From Microthyrium microscopicum (lineage: Eukaryota > Ascomycota > Dothideomycetes > Microthyriales > Microthyriaceae): DNA of 64,000 nt. Of the stretch, positions 46,080 to 57,045 are shown one piece after another. Under the pieces are notes generated by a model that was given only the letters and a program-made list of their open reading frames with translations, was not told the origin of the DNA and searched no databases. The position numbers were made by a program, and so were the translations under genes. The first letter of the stretch is position 1, and the number at the start of each line of letters is the position of its first letter. Location of the stretch: assembly GCA_010405405.1 (NCBI GenBank), contig MU004240.1:1436814-1500813 (forward strand). The letters are read 5' to 3'.

Positions 46080-48500
46080 TCGTAATTAAAGAAGTAGAAA
46101 CACTCTAAATTTCTAGCTAAAGAAGCCCTACTTAAAGATACTATTAAATTTTATTAAAAATACCTTAAAATAATATAGAATCAACTTATAAAGAAATTTA
46201 CACCCCTAGGGCTTAATTAGATATATTGTTGCTATCTATAAATATAGATATTATACTTTAAGCATACCCTTACTAATTAAAAGCTCTCTAATAACTAGGA
46301 GGTATTTCTTATAGAATATCTTAATTTAATAACAAAGATTAGTATACCGCTTTATATTAAACTTATTTAGGATATTACTAATAAGATTCTATAATAAGAT
46401 ATTAAAGATTTAGATACAATTCTTTTTAAAAAACAACCTTACGTTAGATCTAAATAGGCTACTTACTAGCTTAAACGTAGTTAATTTACTCTACGCTTTT
46501 AACCTACTATTAAAGCTATAAGAAAGTAAGCTATAGAAAGAGATACTATTAAGTATTTCTATAGAAAGTATAAAAATATTACTACTACTTATAATATCTA
46601 AATTAAAGACTAGTAGAATATAAATAAAATAGGCGTTTAAATTAGTATCAAAAGAGGCTAAATAGTAGTTATACTTAATAATTATAAGTTCTTTAGCTAC
46701 TACTATAACTATATTAAATCTCTTAGTAATTAAGAATTACTTATGTCTATTAAAGCTTATTTTGCTACTAGAAGAACTATTAATCCCTTACTTATTACTA
46801 AAGGGAAGATTATATAGTAATCTTAGTTTAATAGTATTAAATTAGGAAATCTTATAATTAGTAAGTTAATAGGCCTAAAACTAGTAAATCTAAAGTACTA
46901 ATCTTACTATAGTAGTATCTAATACTAGCTATTTAAATAATTATCTAGGATTTATCTAGATATAGTATTTTTAACGTCTTTTAAAGTAATATTAGCTAAA
47001 GGATTACCTATACTAGAAGGCTTGCTAGTAACTCTTAATAATTAATAGATATATAAGCTATCTTACTATATAGTTTATATTATATTATAAGCTTTATAAG
47101 ATAAAGATATTACTTCTTCTACTATATTTAATATACTTCTTATAACTATTAGATATTAGTATCTTTTAACCTTAGAAATACTAGTATATAGAAGAAATTA
47201 ACGTATATATATATTAAGGAATTATTAATTTTAATAGGCTATATCTTCTTAAAGTAATTAAATATATTAGATTAAAAGCTTTTACTAAAAATAATATTAG
47301 ATTAGTATAGAGGTATATAGGAATAGTTCCCTTTAATCTAAAGTTAGTACTAAGTTAAATTCCTATTATAGATCCTTTAAAAGGGCTTAATCTATATAAA
47401 GATTAGAATCCTACTACTAAGTAATTTAGGAAGCGCCCTTAAATACTTAAAGATAAGGAATTACTTATAGTATAGACTACTCTAGAATATCTAAAGTAAT
47501 TTAAATAGCAAACTAGATAAATTAAGCATTATCTTTAATTATTAGTATCTCTAGCACCTCCTATAGTTCGTAAGCAATAATAAGCTAATCTTAAGGTCTT
47601 CCTAGATTATATTACTACGTGTAATAATCTTACTATAATGCTAATTAATTACTACTTTAATTCTTATTTAGCAAGACTTTATAATAAGTTATTAAAGGAT
47701 AAATCTTATAAATAGGTTTAAAAGGGAGAATTTATTTATACTAGTAATGTTAGAGATCGTAATATTATTAATTTAGTAGATATCCTATAGTACTAGCGCT
47801 AAATTAGGCCTTACTTTAGTAATAAATAGCTTCTCTATTAACTCTATCTTTATAACTTTATCTTTCCTTAGTTCTTCCTATATCCTATAATCTAAATAAT
47901 TACTAAAATTGTAAATACTAAGGCTACTATACGCCTATAGAAGTTTACTAAATATAAGAATACTACCCTTTAAAAGGCTTCTTAATAAACTATTACTAAT
48001 AACGAGATTTAGGTTATTAAAGCTATAGTAGTAAAGTAATCTTAGCCTATAGTAGCAAAGGGCTCTTAACCTAAAAAGAGGTATATAAAAGTAAAGAAGA
48101 AAGCAATTCCTAATATTCTAGGGTAGGCTAAATATAATATTTATATTATATAGAAATAGAATAAAGAACTACTTTATCTTAAAGAATCTTAGAAAAGACT
48201 ATAGTAAGATTACTAGGAGAACTATACTAATATTACTAAATTTCCTTACCCTAAGTATAATTATAAGTAAGATATAGCTCTATAGTACTTAGAAACACGC
48301 CTATTATAGTTTAAATTTATACCTATTAACCTATAAATCTCTACTACTAATTCTCTATTAGTATATATATTATATACTAATAATAATAGTAAAGATACTA
48401 TTAATAAGCCTATTAATAGTAAAGATATATTAGAAGATAAAGAACTACTAATAATAGAAGAGTAGATTACTAAAGTAGCTACCTAAACTACTAAGATCTA
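46080..48500 (+). pseudogene. Relic transposase frame, pogo/Fot1-like, destroyed by RIP-type mutation
   Basis: In one forward frame near 46.6-46.9 kb every stop is TAG or TAA, the products expected of C-to-T changes in CAG/CAA or G-to-A changes in TGG. The residues in between keep the layout of DDE transposases of the pogo group. These are a conserved Asn/Asp/Gly box at 46617-46637, then KRG and VVIL, then ELLMSIKAYFATRRTINPLL followed by ITKGK. Further on, about 47.3 kb, comes a YIGIVPFNLKLVLSQIP-like stretch, typical of the region after the last catalytic residue (with one stop read through). Frame continuity over the whole 2.4 kb was only judged by eye, and frameshifts are likely. Confidence 0.6.
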
Positions 48501-48779
48501 TAAAGCTAAAGCTTACGTGCTTTAAATGTAAGAATTTTAGTAAAATTTAAAGTCTATTTAATATAGATATTCCTATTTTAGTATTAAAATATAGAGATTT
48601 AACTATTTTATAGTATTTAACTTATAATTATAACTATAGAAGATTACCTCCTAAAATATAATATTAATTACTAAAAATAATACTATAAGTATATTAATAC
48701 TATTAAAATACTTTATAGAAGTTATATTAAATTATATTAACTAGTTATTAAGATATTAATTAATTACTAGTTAAGTAGT

Positions 48780-48857
48780 AATAAATCTAGCGTTGAGCTA
48801 TCCTTAGCGTTAAGCTGTCCCCAATTGCCTTTGGCGATCGTATTCTTAACCGATGGG
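48780..48857 (-). repeat. Right terminal inverted repeat of the 5.26-kb element
   Basis: Its complement begins CCCATCGGTTAAGAATACGA. About seven positions differ from the left copy, all G to A or C to T in this arm. Most lie in CpG or CpA. Confidence 0.9.
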
Positions 48858-49207
48858 TACCTTGGAATACTCCGTTGGAACTAATCCCTTCCTAAAGAGG
48901 TTAACTAGTTCAAATCCTATTTAAGGCCCTTGAACTCAGTTTAAGGACCTTAAACTTGAATTAAATTGACAGGAGGAGCGTTCTTTAACGCTATTAAGCC
49001 TAGCGTTGTCTATCTCTCTTAGCTAAAGAATATTATTTATTAATACCTTTTAACTAGCCTAGCGTTACTCTATTCTAAAAAGGATTAAGGCTTAAGCTAG
49101 GCTTATAAGGCTTAAGCTAAGGACTATTATAGTTTAGTTTTTAGCTTTAGATACCATAATTTAAATTAGAAATAGAGCTAGATTTAAACTACTAACGCTC
49201 CCCAATA

Positions 49208-49583
49208 GGCAGCGTTAGTAGTTTAATTCCTGCTACCTCAGAATACTTCGTTAGAACTAATTGCTTCCTAAAGAGGTTAACTAGTTCAAATCTTGTTTAA
49301 GGCCCTTAAACTTAGTTTAAGGACCTTAAACTCGAATTAAATTAATAGAAGAAGCATTCTTTAATGCTATTAAGCCTAGCGTTGTCTATCTCTCTTAGCT
49401 AAAGAATATTATTTATTAATACTTTTTGACTAGCCTAGCGTCGCTCTGTTCTAAAAAGAATTAAGGCTTAAGCTAGGCTTATGAGGCTTGAGCTAAGGAC
49501 TATTATAGTTTAGCTCTTAGCTTTGGATACTATAATTCAAATCGGAAACAGAGCTGGATTTGAACTGCTAATGCTCCCCAATA
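49208..49583. repeat. 376-bp repeat unit B (uninterrupted copy)
   Basis: It is directly adjacent to unit A with the same junction (CCCCAATA/GGCAGCG). The copies differ almost only by C/T and G/A transitions. Unit B retains more G and C at its right end (CGGAAACAGAGCTGGATTTG). Confidence 0.9.
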
Positions 49584-52500
49584 ACTTGCCGCGTGATACA
49601 CCTTCACAAACGGATGGCGCTTTACAAATCATTGAAGATAAAAAAAGCAAAATAGGAGTAAAGTTGATGTGTGGTACAACCTTCGTGGCTTTGGCACTTT
49701 CTCCTGACTAGACTATCTTAAGCTTGCAAATAGGCGATGGTGGAATATTCTCCGATATCCAGTTCAGCCTAGCTGTCTGTGGCTTGGGTCAGGCGTAACT
49801 TAACCGACAACTGCAAAGCCGTTTGGTAAGACCTTACCGTACAGGGATCATGAGGCCTTTTCGTAGGACAGGTGTGGATACTCTGGGGTACGGACAAAGC
49901 TTGTAGATCAGTTCTATGCAGGCGTTTTCGCAAAATGCCAAAAATCCGGTAAAGGTGTGCTGTTGTTCAAGGGTAGAGGAAAAAGTAAAGATAACGAAGT
50001 GCCATGTGCAAGTGATGGTGGAGATAACCATGCCCCTGTTTCTCTGGGGTTCTCCTGAAATTTGTTCAGAGATTCCTCGTGGCAGCACTTTCGAAACCGC
50101 TTGAAGATTGAAGCGAACATATCAGGCCTTGATGTGACGTTGTTGTACATACGCACAATACACTATCATTACGACGTGTGATTCGGGTAATGGCCGATAT
50201 ATCTTCATGCGGAATTTTAAGATCATATATCAAATGGTCAAATACTAGGCAAATCAGTAATTTCAATTGACATTTAAAAGGCTTTCTCTGTATTCTATGT
50301 TGTCCAGTGGTTCTGAAGAACTTTGGACAGAGTTTGATATCGTGACATCAATTTTCTTTATCCTTTAGTCTTCAGCGGTAGATGATTGATAGTAGCTTCT
50401 CACTTCACTTAACCAAAAGCAATGAACTGAAAGAACCTAACAGGTAACAGAGAGCTCAAATGGACGGTAAGATGTTGTATGAGATGCATTAATACGAAAT
50501 AAGTTCATGCCCCGAATTGTGCAAGGTGTAAATTTCAAAACTCAAATCAGCTTCGAATTTTCACTTCCATCAGAGCCTAAAAGCAAGCTGCTTGCATTAT
50601 TAATTACGAGTATTGCCTGGGGCACATTTCAATGGACTACGAATTCAGATGAGCTTGTGAGCTATCAAACAAGAGCCTGATCAAGAGGTTGTCAAGGCCA
50701 TTCCACCAGCATCAACGTACAACGGTACAAGTGTACATCAACGTAGCTTGATGTGGTCTCTGAGAACACTGCCAACTATGATAGTCTAGTATTTAGCAAT
50801 TGCATATATAATATACTCAAACTGTGTAACAGGCTAGGAACTTTTTGAAATTCTATAACAAATGATTCAGCGATTTAATAGACGAACGTTCCTATTGTCA
50901 TTGTATGGTGGACATAGATCATGGACTACTCTATCAGAGCATTTCTTAGTCTAGGTCCACGCATGCAACTATCAATTAAAAGTCTATTCAAGTGTTGAAC
51001 ACATAGGACATTAGGGGATGTTACTCTATCATTGCCCTCTTTGGAGTCATACTCGAAGCTGACTTTAAGTTACTTTCTGACTTGTCCTTAATAGCATCTC
51101 CTGAACATGAGCTTTGAAGCGCAGCAATCAGCCATACTATAGAGATACCAGCCATCTCTTGACTCTGGTGGACGAAAGCAAATACGAACGATCGAAAATA
51201 TTGAAACCAAATATGACTTGCTTCTTGTTTTTGTAGGCTTAACATATGAGGTGATAGCGCATCTTGAAATCCGACATGAAGCTGTGAAAGTTGAAAAGAA
51301 TATAAATAGACGACTTACGTTTGGGAATCATGTACCCCGAAAGTCGGAATGAGGTGTGAAAAAGTATTTAAACTTTATTATTTGGTAAAATGCTGTCCAC
51401 ACTCGTGTTCGGTTTTCCGTGTAAACATTCTGATATCGCAGCAAAGCTTATAGACCACCACCATTGTGTCCAAATCTGCCAGAAATTACACTCGTAATCT
51501 TAGCTATGCTGTTGATGTACATTTATTACTCCTTATCGTGTTGAGCGGAATAAAGTTGAAAATGATATGATGCAGTCTCGTAGATGTGTACAAGAGGACG
51601 ATCAGACCTGATAGCTAGAAGCTGAAAAGCTCTTCTTGATGAGATTATGGATTAGAAGAATTGTTGGGGCCATGTCTCTGAGCTTGGTGTCTATTCCCTC
51701 TACTATACTTGTATGTTCATGTGACTTTCAGGACGAAAGGTCACGACAGAGTGTATAGACTTGGGTCTATTTGTATAAAGGAGCATAGGGGTAGACAATG
51801 ATACTGATTGAAGTGAGAAGAAGACTTAAATTGGAGATAGTTGTTAGCCTTCGAAGACGACACGGATGTAGAGAACGGGCTTGTAAGTTCGAAGTAGGTA
51901 CGACTCCGCCTAAAATGTGGGTGGCCTGCGTGATGTAAATGCGTGTCGAATGTCTTCATCACAAGAGGCGCCACACCTACCTAATATACAAGAACTTTCT
52001 TCAGATGCGAGTGAAAACAGACACACATTGACCAAATTGAAGAAAAGGTTCTTAGTGAGTGGAAAAGGCGGAGAGGGCCTTTGTATCGGCAACATATCGC
52101 TCAAGGGACCATTTAGTCCCCGAATCGCCTATCAAACGACTATCAAAGACCCAACTGGTTACTCAAAGAATTACATATCGCTACTCACCGGTATAGCTGC
52201 GTATCTGGTCGTCGTGGCATCTGGAAAGCGCACTAATTGGGACAGGCCACATACCAGGCCGCAAAACCTACCAGGTCGGCCCCAGCTGCTCAACTCTTCC
52301 TGACTTGTATGATCACATCGCCCAACAGCAACTGGTCGCTCCGCACTCGGTTGAAGTCGCTATTGGTGCGGAGGTTTCACTTATGCAATGTTCGCTGGAA
52401 GCATCGCATGATTTGGGGGTAGACCAGGTATCATACGGACACTGCAGGCGTTTATGATCAGATGCAGTTCTAGAATCAGATTGATTCGTCCAACCATGTT

Positions 52501-52740
52501 GAACGTCGGTACATATATGGAGAAAGTCTCTAGGTAACACGATATCACTGAAATACTCCATTCTGATAGGTTTCCTACCAGCAGTGATGAAGAAAGGGCC
52601 CGACTTGTCTTGCGTGATCATGATATTGGCAAAACGCCTCTATTGTGTGTGAAAAGAGAAAATTAGGTAAATATGAAGTGTCCACCAATCCTGTAACTCT
52701 CCCCGTCAACATGAAAACAGCGGAGCAATATCGTTATCCA
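49584..52740. other. Gene-poor interval right of the repeat island
   Basis: Base composition returns abruptly to the chromosomal average at 49584. Only weak ORFs exist. 51950-52303 (plus) would encode 117 aa from ATG, starting MSSSQEAPHLPNI. 52313-52621 (minus) would encode a Cys-rich 102-aa product starting MITQDKSGPFFITAG. Neither has a recognised family. They are noted as possible orphan genes only. Confidence 0.35.
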
Positions 52741-53433
52741 CTATGCCTCAGAGGATCCATGAGACAGCATCTGAGCTCTCATTCTTGTCTCTGCATCCCT
52801 CGCGAGTTTGTGGAGCAACATGAGAGCTGCTACGTCTTTATATCTGTTAGCAAGAACAGCATAATGACTTGAAAGGGGAACTCTACCTGCAGTCAGTACT
52901 CCAGGAGTGGGATTTGTGCGTTCCAAAATTTGAAAACCATTTTCATCGTCTGGCAATGCTATCAACCACGCACAGTACACTTCGGAACGTTCCGGATTAT
53001 CCAGAGTCACCACCGTCATTATCAGTCTAAATCGCTCTGGCTCATAGTTCGGCCACAGGATAGTGGCGTTGTCTATTTGAATGTTAGAAGTCAGGGCCGT
53101 GAAATGGTCCAGCGTCCTAAAGTGAAACGAGAGAATCTTACCTATTATTTGCTGTCTCGCACCGGGCAGATGGAAGGTACCACTGAAGACCCCATCAAGG
53201 TAACGAGATATGCTGGTCGGAAGATACTCGCTTTGGCTCATACTAAACGAAGTCTGATCCAAGTATTAGCGTAGATGCTTACAAATGTCAAGAACAACAA
53301 CCTGGGTATGATGCGCGGCAAACAGATCGCGCCAATCACTTGTGATGACTCTAGAAAATATCAGGTTGTGACGGTTTACCGGAGCTGCAGGATCATATGG
53401 GTAGACACAGATAATGTATGGAGGCTGAGGCAT
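52741..53433 (-). CDS. Hypothetical orphan protein
   Basis: The proposed start is the ATG at 53433 (MPQPPYIICVYPYDPAAPVN). Exon 1 runs to about 53302. The later exons are well supported by phase: the one ending at 53142, then 53072-52887 and 52835-52741, with introns of 69 and 51 bp (donors GTAAGA and GTAGAG). The joined C-terminal part reads QQIIDNATILWPNYEPERF and onwards to LMLLHKLARDAETRMR. The first intron is uncertain. The only donor giving phase 0 is the non-consensus GTTGTT at 53301, paired with an acceptor before TATCTTCCG. A shorter gene starting at 53241 (MSQSEYLPTS) is the alternative. No signal peptide or membrane helix is visible and I recognise no family. Confidence 0.5.
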
Positions 53434-54396
53434 GAAGGATGAAGAAGAGCTTCTGAAGATGTGGCGAGAATCGGAGCAGTTATATGATCATTTCGCATGA
53501 TGGGGGTTCACAGACTACCGGCATATGTGTGCCTCTGAACACGCTACATGACAGCTCTGACATGTCCTATATTCCGACAAGCTGGGAAGGACGGCACATT
53601 GATAGCAGTCGGTGACGAGCCTCAATAAGGGAGGTCTAATGAATACTGAGAAGTGGCATGAACCATGATCGGTGGGTACCTACTGTTGGCGGCGTAGATA
53701 TTGGCTGTGGAATTGCATAAAGTGATCAAAATGAAGGCGCATGCCTAGTGCAGAAGTTCGTGTGTTCTCCCACTCTTCCTACCTTGACGGCAGCGCACAT
53801 AAAAAATTATGTTGCAAGGAACATTAGGTATAAAACCAAAATCATGGTCAAGAGTGGTCAATGCAAATCTGATATCGTGGGGAAATTGGCCAGTTTTTCA
53901 ACATTTGTTCAATAAAATCCGCGATCCTACCATCCTACGGGATGGGATAATGACCAGAGGAGGTCACCAAGCTTCCAATACAGAAGAGATACAGGGTTTT
54001 AACAGAGCGGCGATGTCGACACCGCCACGAATAAAAGATAAAGACGAGATTTGTGCCGCAATTTTCTTGTTTTTGAATTTCGCACAGGATTCTCACAATT
54101 AAGTTGAAGATCTGACTCCTGACTCCCAAGGCTCCCTCAGGAGTCAGCCTGATACTCGCCTCCCTACAGGGGTTTGCAAGCCTGATAGGGGCTCCTGATT
54201 GGCTGGCCCTAACACGCGCCTTTCGCCCGTCAACCTCGTGCTTCGCGACCCTGACAGCGACGTCAACATCTTTTCTGCTCTATCTAAGCGCCAATGCAAG
54301 CCAGTCCGCATGCATATTGAATCATTTGTCTGGCTGTGAAAGCCTCCAAGACCTCGAACTTTATTTATTTACCAGTCATTCTGACGAATCCCTGAG
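53434..54396. other. Intergenic, no gene seen
   Basis: It contains a hairpin with perfect 9-bp arms, CTGACTCCT (54112) and AGGAGTCAG (54139). A cluster of related CTGATAGGGGCTCCTGATTGG words lies about 54170-54205. Otherwise nothing stands out. Confidence 0.45.
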
Positions 54397-55774
54397 ATGC
54401 CACGGTCATCCACTTTTGCTGAGCAGAGACTTCCCTTGCAGCAACATGATTTCTTGTTACCGGTGCTCCCCAGTGCCAATGGGCCTTTTACTTTCTTAAA
54501 TCCAACTAGGCTCGCATTTACTCGAAAGCCTAGTGGTTCTTCTACGGATCAGCCCCAGGTGACCGGGCACTCGGACTATGGGGATCATGACGAACCCGCG
54601 GAGGATGTTGGATTCAAGTGGACATCCCGCAACAACCGAAAAGGCAGACATCAAATTGAATTCACTCCTGCGAAAGATGAAAAGACTGCCAGGTATTCGG
54701 TTCCTCGGCCGACATCCTCGCCTCAAGAAGTATTGAAAAATGCTCTCAAAATGTTCACGGACTATCCTGTGTGGGACATATCGTGGCTCGTGGCTTACAT
54801 CTTCGTATGGGGAAGCATAATTTGGATTATCAATGCATTGTATAATTCCCAGTAGTGCGTTTCGTGTTACAACACCAACTAACTTTATTAGTTTTGTTTG
54901 GCTACCATTACCGCAACCCGGATCAGAATTTCCGAATGAGATTTACGCTGGAGGAGGCATTACTGCTTTCATTGGAGCCACGATTTTTGAAGTAGGCAGC
55001 ATTCTGCTCATACTTGAAGCTGTTAACGAAAATCAAGAGGGATGCTGGGGTTGGGCTGTCGAAGAGCTTTTCGAGGATTCCAAGCCCCATTGGCGCCTCT
55101 CGCCTTCCGACGATGCCTGTACACACCATCATGGCAACCGGCGTAACCTTGTAGGCAAGTATTCAACCAAAGCTTCATCAGCAGGAAATGAGGTCAAAAA
55201 TGGAACAGCGAATGGCGAAGCGGCCGACTCAAAGACCACGACCGGCAAACGGTCTTGGGTTTGGTTTCCCACTTGGAAGGACCTTCGTCAGCATTACTTT
55301 TACGAACTAGGATTTCTCGCATGTTTATGTCAACTTTTTGGCGCATCTATTTTTTGGATCTCTGGATTCACAGCATTGCCAGGCATTTACAACCATCTCA
55401 AAGGCGCTTCCCTCAATGGTGCTTACTGGGCCCCTCAGATAATAGGTGGCTCTGGTTTCATTATTTCTGGTCTTCTATTTATGCTTGAGACGCAAGACAA
55501 ATGGTACAAGCCTGCGTTTGGTGTACTGGGCTGGCATATCGGCTTTTGGAATTGCGTTGGCGGTATAGGCTTCACAATGTGTCCTGCATTCGGACTGGAT
55601 ACAGCATCTTGGGCGGTATATGAGTCTGGACTGGCAACGTTTTGGGGTTCTTGGGCATTTATGATCGCCTCGGTTCTTCAACTTTACGAAAGTTTGCAGA
55701 AGCATCCCGTTGATCTCAAAAGCGATATGAATACGAAGAAAGATGGCCAAATTCACGATACAGAGGCCTCATAA
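54397..55774 (+). CDS. Conserved fungal integral membrane protein, about six helices
   Basis: Exons are 54397-54839 and 54892-55774 (52-bp intron with a CTAAC branch site), giving 441 aa. Splicing joins a hydrophobic helix into WIINAFFVWLPLPQP. The N-terminal 110 aa are polar and probably cytosolic. Membrane segments follow: ISWLVAYIFVWGSIIWIINA; GITAFIGATIFEVGSILLIL; LGFLACLCQLFGASIFWISG; IIGGSGFIISGLLFML; VLGWHIGFWNCVGGIGFTM; and FWGSWAFMIASVLQLY. The EFPNE-x-Y-x-GGG block next to the first helix is, from memory, conserved in a family of uncharacterised ascomycete membrane proteins. A charged, Thr/Lys-rich loop separates helices 2 and 3. No transporter signature was recognised, so function is unknown. 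It is tail-to-tail with the NADAR gene. Confidence 0.8.
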
Positions 55775-57045
55775 TACATATGGAATTCATCCTTAGCTTC
55801 AGGGGATCTGACACTCCTAATGGTAATGATTTACGAGCTATGCATGCTCTATATACCTAATAAGGAAGCAAGCAAATGTAATATCACGGATATCAGAGGA
55901 ACGAGCTGATGTATTACTATCTTCTTAGAGTAAATGTTAATATTAGTATATATCGCGATGGGATAGTCCTCGCTACATCAATAACGATGTTTCGCAAATC
56001 TCATCTCCCCTACTCCGACATGGAATACCGCCACCACGCTCTGGAGAAATGATGCTCCAACGGTATACGGCGACTGCGCTACTTGATGCTGCAACCCATC
56101 CTTACAATGCCCGGAGCTACTGTCCTTCGAACGCTGCTCAATCAGATCCGCTGAATCCATGAAGAATACCTACCCTACCGCCGGTTTCGAACCCATACTC
56201 TGGGGCAGTTCCATTGCATAGGACCATATATTCACCATACACAGCTCGTACACTGCAGCTCCAAAATATCCAAGTCTGTAGGCGACTCATATGCTTAGAT
56301 TGCTAACCAAACTGCAGAAACTATCGTTTTTGGGCATAAGTACTTCGTCCAAAATTCCAAAGGAAATGCTAGAACTATCATCTCCTGCCATTAAATCAGG
56401 TAACTTTAGAAACAAAAACAAAAAAAAATCCAAAGGAAGAGGTGCGCATTCGAACGTGTGACCTTTGGATTGAGCATTCATCCAAAAAGGGAATCTCACG
56501 ATGTAATAAAAAAAAAAGTGGGCAACAAAAAATACAACTCCCGGCCTATGGCTATGGAAGCTGTAATAAAAGTCTATTACGACTTTTTGGTCAACTGTGT
56601 TGGAGAGGCAGTTATTTACTCCCTACATCATTATCCGTTTGACTTCGATAATGACTGATGTGGTTTGTTTGGTCACTGTGTATAGAGGTCTGCTCCCTTC
56701 ATCATTACCCGTGCCGCGATAATGACTGATCGAACCCTGCATTAGTCATCCACATGTTTGTGGTGTGTAATGCATTGATTGGTCCAGCTGCTGACAAAGA
56801 CGATGAAGAATATGTGCTCAATTATCAGGCTGGACCACCTATTTGTTAGTGAAAGAATATTGCGGTGTTTGAGTATATATAGTGCTTCTCATAAAATAAT
56901 CCTCAATACACTTTCATCTCAGACAATGAAATGGTTTACTAAATTATTGAAATTCAATGCCTACTACTATCTCAAAAAAGCACATCGATATATTTAAAAT
57001 CCAATTAATTATATCTTAAACACGGAAGTAATAGGCCTTCGGCCA
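55775..57045. other. Intergenic, AT-rich
   Basis: Only short ORFs with no family pattern. AT content rises toward 57000. Two GAAC/TTCG-rich spots (56186 and 56451) were examined as possible tRNA T-arms and do not form proper stems. Confidence 0.45.

Larger units (their letters stand above)
43598..48857 (+). mobile_element. 5,260-bp RIP-degenerate DNA transposon with TA target duplication, pogo/Fot1-like
   Basis: The ends are inverted repeats of about 75 bp starting CCCATCGGTTAGGAA and flanked by TA (43596-43597 and 48858-48859). Removing the element and one TA restores the sequence of unit B across the junction, so the boundaries are certain to the base. The interior is extremely AT-rich with stops in all frames. 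In the + frame of about 46.0-48.5 kb the stops are TAA or TAG. The remaining residues still show a pogo-type pattern, N-I-N-K-I-G-V for N-x-D-E-T-G-x at 46617-46637 and TINPLLITKGK about 150 bases later. This fits a Fot1/pogo DDE transposase. At 5.3 kb it is far longer than classical Fot1 (about 1.9 kb). Confidence 0.8.
43570..49207. repeat. 376-bp repeat unit A, split by a transposon
   Basis: Unit A consists of 43570-43597 plus 48860-49207 once the inserted element and one TA are removed, exactly 376 bp. It is co-linear with unit B (49208-49583). It starts GGCAGCGTTAGCAGTTCAAT and ends GCTCCCCAATA. Its two ends are imperfect inverted repeats of each other over about 25-30 bp (GCGTTAGCAGTTCAA against GCATTAGCAGTTCAAATCC in unit B). 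No ORF is present. It is possibly a small non-autonomous element or a solo LTR. Confidence 0.8.

Noticed and set aside
56180-56460. GGTTCGAA-like words suggesting tRNA T-arms
   Set aside because: The flanking bases do not form 5-bp T stems and no acceptor stem or anticodon arm could be folded.
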